Shown: one piece after another, positions 50,010 to 54,713 of the stretch | How the letters are laid out: each line of letters begins with the position of its first letter | Position numbering within the stretch: the stretch's first letter is position 1 | Source: a virus | Length of the DNA stretch: 54,713 bases | Direction: 5' to 3' (one strand) | Virus record (IMG/VR): IMGVR_UViG_3300032117_000037 | Span: 1 to 54,713 of that record | Program-made: the position numbers and the translations under genes | The notes under the pieces: generated by a model | Told to the model about the DNA's origin: nothing | Databases searched by the model: none | What the model saw: only the letters and a program-made list of their open reading frames with translations

Positions 50010-50023
50010 TTTGAGGTCTCAAA
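50010..50023. promoter_or_regulatory. Small palindrome, possible operator
   Basis: TTTGAG-GT-CTCAAA is a 6-2-6 inverted repeat located between the two plus-strand promoter candidates. Suitable size and place for a dimeric repressor, for example the HTH protein at 48725, but no experimental or family support. Confidence 0.3.
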
Positions 50024-50100
50024 AATGGCGGTTTTAAGTCGTTTAAACGGGCTTAAAAATAATTGTTGCAATTAAAAATTACATCAATTAAACTAGCAAT

Positions 50101-50124
50101 ACATGAAATAAAACCTTTTCATGT
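50101..50124 (+). promoter_or_regulatory. Leader hairpin upstream of the second SprT-like gene
   Basis: ACATGAAA and TTTCATGT form a perfect 8-bp stem with an 8-base loop, ending 16 bases before the AGAGGAG ribosome binding site. It could stabilise the early mRNA 5' end or modulate translation. There is no T-run, so not a terminator. Confidence 0.4.
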
Positions 50125-50153
50125 GTTTATTAATAAAAAGAGGAGTAGTAAAA

Positions 50154-50750
50154 ATGAATAGAGAGACATGGCTTAATCAAGTCACCGAGCAATTTATCAG
50201 ACCATTGTTTATTTCAAAAGGGTTTGAGATTCCAAAAAACGTCCGCTTAACTTGCGGTTTACCTAGTCAAAAAGCGTTCGGCATGAAGCAACAGCGGATT
50301 GGTGAATGTTGGTCTGACATAGCTTCAAAAGACGGACATTACGAAATAATGATTTCACCAACGATTGCGGATAATCAAACAGTCACTTCTACATTAATAC
50401 ATGAGTTAGTCCATGCGACTGTTGGTCTCGAAGCTGGACACAAGAAGCCGTTTAAACAATGTGCTGTTGCTGTTGGTTTGACAGGCAAAATGACAGCGAC
50501 AACTTCAACGGACGAACTCAAAGCAATCATGAACGAATGGTTTTTAACTGTTGGTGATTATCCTCATGCTGTATTAAGCGGAATGACCAACGGAATCAAA
50601 AAACAATCAACAAGAATGATTAAATGCGAATGCGAGGAGTGCGGATATACAGTAAGAATGACAAGAAAATGGCTTGCTGTTGGCGTGCCAAATTGCCCTC
50701 AATGCGATATTAAATTGAGTTCTGATAATAACGAGGGAGAGGACGAATAG
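50154..50750 (+). CDS. SprT-like metallopeptidase with zinc ribbon
   Basis: ATG 50154 is chosen because AGAGGAG lies eight bases upstream; the earlier in-frame ATG (50121) falls in the leader hairpin. The 198-residue protein has LIHELVHATVG (HExxH at 83-87), GHKKPF providing a third His, and a C-terminal zinc ribbon (KCECEECGYTVR ... CPQCDIKL). This is the full SprT architecture. First gene of the right-hand early operon, so produced early; may cleave proteins crosslinked to DNA or host targets. Confidence 0.85.
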   Translation: MNRETWLNQVTEQFIRPLFISKGFEIPKNVRLTCGLPSQKAFGMKQQRIGECWSDIASKDGHYEIMISPTIADNQTVTSTLIHELVHATVGLEAGHKKPFKQCAVAVGLTGKMTATTSTDELKAIMNEWFLTVGDYPHAVLSGMTNGIKKQSTRMIKCECEECGYTVRMTRKWLAVGVPNCPQCDIKLSSDNNEGEDE

Positions 50751-50766
50751 TCCTCCCCTATTTTTT
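50735..50766 (+). terminator. Terminator/attenuator at the end of the SprT-like gene
   Basis: GGGAGAGGAC-GAATA-GTCCTCCCC pairs with one bulged A and is followed by TATTTTTT. The hairpin includes the last codons of the gene. Because the next gene starts 13 bases later with GGAG right after the T-run, it may act as an attenuator that lowers downstream expression. Confidence 0.65.
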
Positions 50767-50778
50767 GGAGATAAAAAA

Positions 50779-50976
50779 ATGCAACAGTATATTAAAAGCA
50801 TAACAAATCAGTTTAGAGACTATGACGGACAAAAGGTAAATGTATTTATCATCAATGACCGATACGAAATACACACCGATTGTGGCGTGTGCTACGATAC
50901 AATAAAAGGCGGTGATTTACCGCAATATATTTTTAGATTGAGAGAAGCATTAACAAACAACAGGTTTTATTTATAA
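50779..50976 (+). CDS. Hypothetical small protein
   Basis: Sixty-five residues with TTGGAG upstream. Sequence: FRDYDGQKVNVFIINDRYEIHTDCGVCYDT, then GGDLPQYIFRLREAL. Two Cys in HTDCGVCYD could bind metal. Typical of small phage early proteins; function unknown. Confidence 0.55.
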   Translation: MQQYIKSITNQFRDYDGQKVNVFIINDRYEIHTDCGVCYDTIKGGDLPQYIFRLREALTNNRFYL

Positions 50977-50984
50977 TGCAAATT

Positions 50985-51027
50985 TAAGCCAATTAGCAAT
51001 AGTTGGCTTATGTGTGCAATTTCGCAC
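50985..51027 (+). other. Two intergenic hairpins
   Basis: TAAGCCAA (50985-50992) and TTGGCTTA (51003-51010) pair perfectly over 8 bp with a 10-base loop; just after, GTGC (51014-51017) and GCAC (51024-51027) form a short hairpin. No T-run follows, so these look like mRNA processing or stability elements before the 51049 gene rather than a terminator. Confidence 0.4.
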
Positions 51028-51048
51028 GATTAGAGAGGAAAAGACAAA

Positions 51049-51282
51049 ATGAACTTAAACCCAATCAGAGCAAATTTGACAGAGGTTATTATTAACAACG
51101 ATTTGAAAGTGTTATTTAGCTATAAAACTCCTGTGGCTTGTGAGTTAAAAGGCGAGATTTTCAAAACGGATAAATTCTGGAGTAAAACTACAACACGCCA
51201 TATTAACCAATGGCTTGACGGACGAAACGCAGAGACAGCTTACCAATCATTTTTTGACACATTGACAGGAGGTCTAGTATGA
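51049..51282 (+). CDS. DUF8033-like small phage protein
   Basis: Seventy-seven residues. NDLKVLFSYKTPVACE and WSKTTTRHINQWLDG fit a widespread phage protein pattern (LFSYxTPVAxxx ... K.WS.TTTRHIN.WL) that I associate with DUF8033. Function unknown. AGAGAGGAAAAGACAAA upstream acts as RBS. ATGA-type overlap with the next gene. Confidence 0.65.
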   Translation: MNLNPIRANLTEVIINNDLKVLFSYKTPVACELKGEIFKTDKFWSKTTTRHINQWLDGRNAETAYQSFFDTLTGGLV

Positions 51283-51491
51283 GTGTTATTAACATGAATT
51301 TATATCAAGTAGAATATCTATACAACGGAGAATTTTGTCGCAATAATTTTAATTATGAACATGAAGCAAAACATTTTGCTGTTGATATTTCAAATGACAA
51401 AGGCGTCTCTGATATATTAGTGTGTGAATTTGGTTCATATATTGGCAGAATTGAATCAATTAATAATTGCAACGCTTTTGTTAGAATTTAA
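51279..51491 (+). CDS. Hypothetical small protein
   Basis: Seventy residues starting with MSVINMNLYQVEYLYNGEFC; AGGAGG precedes ATG. LYQVEYLYNGEFC suggests a small beta sheet, with a NNCNAF end. No recognised family. Overlaps the previous gene by four bases. Confidence 0.5.
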   Translation: MSVINMNLYQVEYLYNGEFCRNNFNYEHEAKHFAVDISNDKGVSDILVCEFGSYIGRIESINNCNAFVRI

Positions 51492-51500
51492 GGAGTAATC

Positions 51501-51659
51501 ATGAGTTTATTACAGGAAATGGAAACGCACGGACTTGCAGACTGTGAATTCAATCGCCAATTATTACAGGAAGCGTTTAAACGCAGTCTTAATAAAGCAA
51601 GGATTCAAAGCATTAGGTTTTTTTTATCAACCATGACAGAAGCACACTCATATATTTAA
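51501..51659 (+). CDS. Hypothetical 52-aa protein with duplicated C-terminal segment
   Basis: ORF from ATG 51501, after TTAAGGAG, to TAA 51657-51659. It reads MSLLQEMETHGLADCEFN, then a Leu/Lys/Arg-rich helix and MTEAHSYI. The last few codons share a 16-bp repeat with the next gene (YTEAHSFLEG), suggesting a partial tandem duplication and truncation here. Confidence 0.5.
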   Translation: MSLLQEMETHGLADCEFNRQLLQEAFKRSLNKARIQSIRFFLSTMTEAHSYI

Positions 51660-51759
51660 GGGGAAATTATGAAAAGCATATATTTAGCAAAGGGTCACAA
51701 CAGTTGGACGAATAAAACATTAAAGAGAGTTTTTAATGACTATACAGAAGCACACTCAT
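51636..51759 (+). repeat. 16-bp direct repeat in adjacent small genes
   Basis: ACAGAAGCACACTCAT occurs at 51636-51651 and again at 51744-51759, 108 bp apart, in the same reading sense (TEAHS in both products). Probably a remnant of unequal recombination; could also promote further deletions. Confidence 0.7.
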
Positions 51760-51854
51760 TTTTGGAGGGTTTGACAGATTCGTCAGTTAAGATGTATAGT
51801 TCAGATAGCTTAATCGAAGCTGTGAATTTACTTTTAAGAGAGGAAATAAAATGA
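51669..51854 (+). CDS. Hypothetical small protein
   Basis: Sixty-one residues: SIYLAKGHNSWTNKTLKRVFNDYTEAHSFLEGL, ending in a helical VNLLLREEIK. RBS AAGGGGAAATT. Its centre shares the 16-bp repeat with the gene before. ATGA overlap with the next gene. Confidence 0.5.
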   Translation: MKSIYLAKGHNSWTNKTLKRVFNDYTEAHSFLEGLTDSSVKMYSSDSLIEAVNLLLREEIK

Positions 51855-52036
51855 TTACAATAGGGGATAGAGTAAAAGTCATTGACCAAAACATTACAGG
51901 CACAGTTATTCGTTATGATTGCGGGTCTAAAGTGGTCATAACAGATGATGACGCAGAAATGTGGAGTGAAAATGGCGAGGAAACTTTAGTTTATAGAATA
52001 TCTGAACTTAAACTTTTAGACGAGGAGATAAAATGA
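51851..52036 (+). CDS. Small beta-rich protein (KOW/SH3-like)
   Basis: Sixty-one residues: ITIGDRVKVIDQNITGTVIRYDCGSKVVITDDD and LVYRISELKLLDEE. GDRVKVID...GTVIRYDxGxKVVI is the pattern of a small beta-barrel seen in phage proteins with SH3/KOW folds. Coupled to both neighbours by ATGA overlaps. Confidence 0.55.
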   Translation: MITIGDRVKVIDQNITGTVIRYDCGSKVVITDDDAEMWSENGEETLVYRISELKLLDEEIK

Positions 52037-52281
52037 AAACTTATTGGGTAACCTATCAAAGATATATGACCGAAATGGAAGAGGTCACGATTGCTGTTGA
52101 GGCTAAAAATGAAAAACAAGCACTACAAAAAGCACAACAGGGAGACGGAGAGGAAGTTGAATGGAATACATGGGACAGAACCTCACAAGAGGATTATTGG
52201 GACAATGTAGAAATCAACGAGGAAAAAGATATGAACTTTATTAAGGGAGATGAAAATGGGACAGTATCACAAAGTTTATAA
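52033..52281 (+). CDS. Hypothetical acidic small protein
   Basis: Eighty-two residues: MKTYWVTYQRYMTEMEEVTIAVEAKNEKQALQKAQQG resembles small phage proteins with an N-terminal ferredoxin-like strand pattern (xYxVxYxxxxxxxxxVxAxxxxEAxxxA). Glu/Trp-rich centre, unknown role. The end overlaps the next gene by 26 bases. Confidence 0.5.
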   Translation: MKTYWVTYQRYMTEMEEVTIAVEAKNEKQALQKAQQGDGEEVEWNTWDRTSQEDYWDNVEINEEKDMNFIKGDENGTVSQSL

Positions 52282-52585
52282 TGTAGATAAACAAGAGATG
52301 ATTAATGCTCATGGCATTAATAATGGTTTGAAATTAGTTGAACAAGTAGGGCATGACCTATCAACCTCAACCGCTTTATTCCTGTTGTTAGCTAACTCCA
52401 ATGGTCGTGGAGGTGGTGATGTAAGAGAGCATGAATTAGTCGGCAGTTGGGCAGGGGATAGAGTTGTTGTGCAAGGCGACTATGCAGAGCCAAACGACAA
52501 AGGCTTTATATCTAACACGGATAGATACAGAGATATTAGTAATGATGTATTTAATATGTTAAGAAGCACAATGGAGGGTATTTAA
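52256..52585 (+). CDS. Conserved phage protein (MGQYxKVYN type)
   Basis: ATG 52256 preferred over 52250 because of AAGGGAG spacing. The 109-residue protein begins MGQYHKVYNVDKQEMINAHG and has LANSNGRGGGDVREHELVGSWAGDRVVVQGDYAE. MGQYxKVxNxDKxExI and the GSWAGDRIxxxGDY motif are recurrent in phage and bacterial small proteins of unknown function. Confidence 0.65.
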   Translation: MGQYHKVYNVDKQEMINAHGINNGLKLVEQVGHDLSTSTALFLLLANSNGRGGGDVREHELVGSWAGDRVVVQGDYAEPNDKGFISNTDRYRDISNDVFNMLRSTMEGI

Positions 52586-52586
52586 C

Positions 52587-52766
52587 ATGGAAGCTAGTAG
52601 ATATGAACTTATAAAAACAGAATGGGGATTTATGGCATACGACCATGACTGTGACCAATTCTTGTATAACAAAAGAAATGAATGTTTATTTGATAATGAT
52701 TTAGAAGCTAACAAACTTATTGAGGACGCAGTTCAAACAAATATGGAGGAGAACGAAAATGCCTAA
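52587..52766 (+). CDS. Hypothetical 59-aa protein
   Basis: ATG 52587 after GGAGGG; ends TAA 52764-52766. Acidic, reading MEASRYELIKTEWGFMAYDH then CDQFLYNKRNECLFDND. WGFMAYDxDxxxFLYN is protein-like. Its last eight bases overlap the next gene's start. Confidence 0.5.
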   Translation: MEASRYELIKTEWGFMAYDHDCDQFLYNKRNECLFDNDLEANKLIEDAVQTNMEENENA

Positions 52767-52923
52767 ATTTATGTTAAGAGAAACATTGTGGCAGTATTAC
52801 ATAGTGGAAGCAGACACAGAAGATAAAGCTGTTGAGAAACTGTATGACGGGTTTGGAGACATTGAACCTGTGGACGCTGAATATTTAGATGACATTTTAG
52901 TCAAGGAGATACAGAATGCTTAA
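52759..52923 (+). CDS. Hypothetical small protein
   Basis: ATG 52759 is chosen because ATGGAGGAGAACGAAA gives a strong RBS; the earlier in-frame start lacks one. The 54 residues read MPKFMLRETLWQYYIVEADT and end ILVKEIQNA; the pattern YYIVEADTEDKAVEKLYDG suggests a small alpha/beta phage protein. Confidence 0.5.
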   Translation: MPKFMLRETLWQYYIVEADTEDKAVEKLYDGFGDIEPVDAEYLDDILVKEIQNA

Positions 52924-53263
52924 ATATGTTGTGAACGATTTACAGGGAGGGTCTTTTATGTCTTGGACATGGGAAACTCCCCTAGATAGAAAACAGTTGT
53001 TGGAGGTGTTTAAACAGTTTGCAGATAGTGACAACATGGAAACGCCTAAAAAGTATTTTAACTTGGGCTTCTGTGCTGATATGTGGGAAGTGGACATCAA
53101 GCCGTTTAAACATAGTGGCAAGTATTGTGCTAGATGTAATTGTGAGTTATCGTCATATAAACCTAACAGAACGAGAGGCTATAAATATGTTTGTGTGAAT
53201 TGTGATGAAGATATTTACGAATTCGAAGCAAAGGAGAAAACAAATGAATTACATAGCAGTTGA
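52916..53263 (+). CDS. Small zinc-finger protein
   Basis: 115 residues from ATG 52916 (AAGGAG upstream); a second start with GGAGGG at 52958 (MSWTWETPL) is equally plausible. C-terminal CARCNCELSSYKPNRTRGYKYVCVNCDED has a C-x2-C...C-x2-C pair, probably binding zinc. N-terminal half helical, acidic. May bind nucleic acid; unknown role. Confidence 0.55.
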   Translation: MLKYVVNDLQGGSFMSWTWETPLDRKQLLEVFKQFADSDNMETPKKYFNLGFCADMWEVDIKPFKHSGKYCARCNCELSSYKPNRTRGYKYVCVNCDEDIYEFEAKEKTNELHSS

Positions 53264-53432
53264 TTGGTTTGATGAGGAATTAGATAAATTTTATGGTGAT
53301 ACCAATAATGGAATGACACATGGCATACTATTATTTGACAATGAAGCACAAGATGTCATAGATGTTCAATGGTATCTTTTACAGTCTAAAAGAGATGAAG
53401 AGTTAGAACAATTACAAACGGAGGGTATTTAA
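53244..53432 (+). CDS. Hypothetical acidic small protein
   Basis: ATG 53244 follows AAAGGAG. Sixty-two residues: MNYIAVDWFDEELDKFYGDT, with a Glu/Gln-rich helix at the end. Overlaps the zinc-finger gene by 20 bases. No recognised family. Confidence 0.5.
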   Translation: MNYIAVDWFDEELDKFYGDTNNGMTHGILLFDNEAQDVIDVQWYLLQSKRDEELEQLQTEGI

Positions 53433-53434
53433 TC

Positions 53435-53794
53435 ATGGGTTATAGAAGCCAAATAGCAAGTATCATTTATGATAAAAAAGAAATTATGGATAAATTCAAA
53501 GCTGACCATGCAGACATAATCAAAATATTAGATGATGAATTTAATGACGGGTCATTAAAATATATTAGTAGTGAAGATTATGATTTCATATATTTGAATG
53601 GTAATGATTGGAAATGGTATCAAACATTTAAGGAAGTTAAAGCATGGGAAGAACTTATGGATTTGGCAGACAAAGAAAAGTTATCTGTTGAGTTTGTAAG
53701 AATTGGTGATGATTATGATGATGTTGAGGTGGATTATAGAAACGATCCTCAATATTATTTAACACCGATTAGAACCATTGAAGCTAGTTTTTAA
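53435..53794 (+). CDS. Conserved phage protein (MGYRSQIAS type)
   Basis: 119 residues; MGYRSQIASIIYDKKEIMDKF and FIYLNGNDWKWYQTFKEVKAW, then EFVRIGDDYDDVEVDY are motifs common to phage-encoded proteins of unknown function. Starts two bases after the preceding stop with GGAGGG upstream. Confidence 0.65.
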   Translation: MGYRSQIASIIYDKKEIMDKFKADHADIIKILDDEFNDGSLKYISSEDYDFIYLNGNDWKWYQTFKEVKAWEELMDLADKEKLSVEFVRIGDDYDDVEVDYRNDPQYYLTPIRTIEASF

Positions 53795-53824
53795 TAACAT
53801 TGTTTAAACAACACGGAGAGGGAA

Positions 53825-54004
53825 ATGACTAAAGATCAAAAATTGGAAGCATTAATTAATCGTGATATGGATAACATATTTAGCGACTATAAGGAGTTGG
53901 AACAGTTTGTAGCTTATGTGTTAAAAAATGGTTATGAGGGGTATGGCAAGTTAAACTCTGAAGATATTGACGGAATTTATACAGATATATTTGAGGAGGA
54001 ATAA
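53825..54004 (+). CDS. Hypothetical 59-aa protein
   Basis: ATG 53825 preceded by GGAGAGGG; acidic/helical, starting MTKDQKLEALINRDMDNIF and continuing DYKELEQFVAYVLKNG, ending DIFEEE. The next gene follows one base later. Unknown. Confidence 0.5.
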   Translation: MTKDQKLEALINRDMDNIFSDYKELEQFVAYVLKNGYEGYGKLNSEDIDGIYTDIFEEE

Positions 54005-54005
54005 A

Positions 54006-54191
54006 ATGAATAGAGATAAGATGATTCAAAGATTGGTTAATGAAAACTTATCATTATGCCAAAACAATACAGAGGTGAATGACGGAGTTATTTTTGATTT
54101 ACTTATGTATGGATTCAAAGGATATGAAAACATGAGTATAAAAGAACTTGAAGATGAATTAGGTGATTTAGATGAGGTGCAAGATGATTAA
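54006..54191 (+). CDS. Hypothetical acidic small protein
   Basis: ATG 54006 chosen over the upstream in-frame start (53967) because GAGGAGGAATAAA precedes it. Sixty-one residues: MNRDKMIQRLVNENLSLCQN, then DLLMYGFKGYENMSIKELEDEL. Eight-base overlap with the next gene. Unknown. Confidence 0.55.
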   Translation: MNRDKMIQRLVNENLSLCQNNTEVNDGVIFDLLMYGFKGYENMSIKELEDELGDLDEVQDD

Positions 54192-54348
54192 ATACAAAGG
54201 CGATACAGCGTCAATAGATAATTTAGGGGACGCATTAGAACTATTTGCTAAACATGGGATATGGGTATTAATATCAAACAAAGCAAAAAAAGACCCTTAT
54301 GGCGAACGTTTAAGATTGGCATTTTTTAAGGAGGTGGAAAAAACATGA
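54184..54348 (+). CDS. Hypothetical 54-aa protein
   Basis: ATG 54184 inside the end of the previous gene (coupled). It reads MIKYKGDTASIDNLGDALE then FAKHGIWVLISNKAKKDPYG, alpha/beta-like. Ends in an ATGA overlap with the next gene. Confidence 0.5.
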   Translation: MIKYKGDTASIDNLGDALELFAKHGIWVLISNKAKKDPYGERLRLAFFKEVEKT

Positions 54349-54551
54349 TTACGCACGCACAATTAACAGAGTGGTTTGGTGGAAAAGGCAATTTTGATAC
54401 AGAGGATTGTTTGGAAGTATTGTTAAGTTTAGTCAATCAAGAATACTCAATTAGAGCATTTAAGAATGACATTTACGAAACGCTAGACATTGAACCGAAT
54501 GGATATACAACACCTAAATTTGAACCAACAGAAGATGATGATGTTGCATAA
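54345..54551 (+). CDS. Hypothetical small acidic protein
   Basis: Sixty-eight residues beginning MITHAQLTEWFGGKGNFDTEDCLEVLLSLVNQEY. AAGGAGG lies upstream. Ends with a Pro/Asp tail (EPTEDDDVA). Unknown function. Confidence 0.5.
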   Translation: MITHAQLTEWFGGKGNFDTEDCLEVLLSLVNQEYSIRAFKNDIYETLDIEPNGYTTPKFEPTEDDDVA

Positions 54552-54562
54552 AAACAACAAAT

Positions 54563-54619
54563 AGGCGGGACATGGGTTGCCTAGAAAGAGTAAGTGTGGT
54601 AAGGTTATAAGTCCTGCCT
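54563..54619 (+). ncRNA. Possible structured RNA leader
   Basis: AGGCGGGAC (54563-54571) pairs with GTCCTGCCT (54611-54619) over 9 bp with one G-U; the 39-base loop is exactly a 12-codon ATG...TAA frame (MGCLERVSVVRL). It lies 17 bases before the ATG of the last gene. Could be an mRNA leader, a translation-controlled hairpin or an unknown small RNA. Confidence 0.35.
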
Positions 54620-54636
54620 TTCAATAAGGAGAAGCT

Positions 54637-54713
54637 ATGCAAGAATTAGAGGTTGCAAGTGCCTGTTTGGGATTGATTTTATTCGGTGAAGCGGGTAATG
54701 ATTTCAATAACCA
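54637..54713 (+). CDS. Partial gene at right edge
   Basis: ATG 54637 after AAGGAGAAGCT. The 25 visible residues read MQELEVASACLGLILFGEAG and continue NDFNN; the frame is still open at the end of the window. The LILFGEAGND phrase faintly recalls the start of cell-wall hydrolase domains, but too little is visible to name it. Confidence 0.5.
   Translation, partial: MQELEVASACLGLILFGEAGNDFNN

Noticed and set aside
50025-50075. 16-codon leader peptide MAVLSRLNGLKNNCCN
   Set aside because: Overlaps a promoter candidate and has only a weak SD; no supporting context.
1-54713. CRISPR array, insertion sequence, integrase or att site
   Set aside because: No regularly spaced repeats, transposase or integrase motifs were recognised. 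Absence in this window does not exclude a temperate lifestyle encoded elsewhere.

Overview
This window is about 55 kb of an AT-rich tailed-bacteriophage genome, truncated in a gene at both ends. A large block (about 5.1-49.8 kb), mostly on the minus strand, encodes packaging, capsid, adaptor, tail, adhesin and lysis proteins. There is no tape-measure protein, sheath or baseplate set. The portal, small nozzle/adaptor-like proteins and glycine-rich putative ejection proteins suggest a podovirus-type virion (inference). No polymerase, helicase or primase is present, so replication genes probably lie outside the window. A 23-codon pqqA-like gene, close in form to proteobacterial PqqA, suggests a PQQ-using proteobacterial host. 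A methylotroph such as a Methylophilaceae bacterium would fit, but this is inference.

Layout. 1-5.1 kb, plus strand: tightly overlapping small genes including a lipoprotein, a DUF1289 protein, an HNH-like zinc protein, a SprT-like metalloprotease, a metallophosphoesterase and a RusA resolvase. 4.5-4.7 kb, minus strand: pqqA followed by a possible small RNA and a terminator. 5.1-15.2 kb, minus: putative ejection and nozzle proteins plus a GNAT acetyltransferase. 15.2-16.8 kb: lysis cassette (GH19 endolysin, Rz with nested Rz1, holin candidate, membrane coiled-coil protein). 16.6-18.5 kb: a secreted Cys-repeat protein, a decayed homing endonuclease and a lipoprotein. 18.5-29.7 kb: a radical-SAM/SPASM enzyme, a 2OG-Fe(II) oxygenase, three paralogous small proteins ending in Asn-Cys repeats, and a long series of adhesin/tail-fibre proteins. 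29.7-36.7 kb: connector proteins, a GIY-YIG homing endonuclease and several small basic or His-rich proteins. 36.8-39.9 kb, plus strand: a glycan island (TPR-glycosyltransferase, GT9-like protein, FkbM methyltransferase). 39.9-49.8 kb, minus: capsid, scaffold, GroES-like protein, portal, a second 2OG oxygenase, TerL, a LexA-like HTH protein and TerS. 50-54.7 kb, plus: an operon of small early-type genes headed by a second SprT-like protein.

Control. The intergenic region at 49.84-50.15 kb holds divergent promoters. The minus-strand promoter before TerS has TTTACA-17 bp-TATAAT, and a 7-1-7 palindrome resembling a Fur box lies over its -10/+1. If Fur binds there, entry into the packaging/structural programme would respond to host iron. 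Terminator-like hairpins follow the major capsid gene, the 36.0 kb virion gene, the glycan island and pqqA.

Most notable: (1) phage-borne pqqA, (2) the Fur-box-like operator on the terminase promoter, (3) a RiPP-like arrangement of Asn-Cys-tailed proteins upstream of a 2OG oxygenase and a SPASM radical-SAM enzyme within the tail genes. All are sequence-based predictions; no database search was possible.
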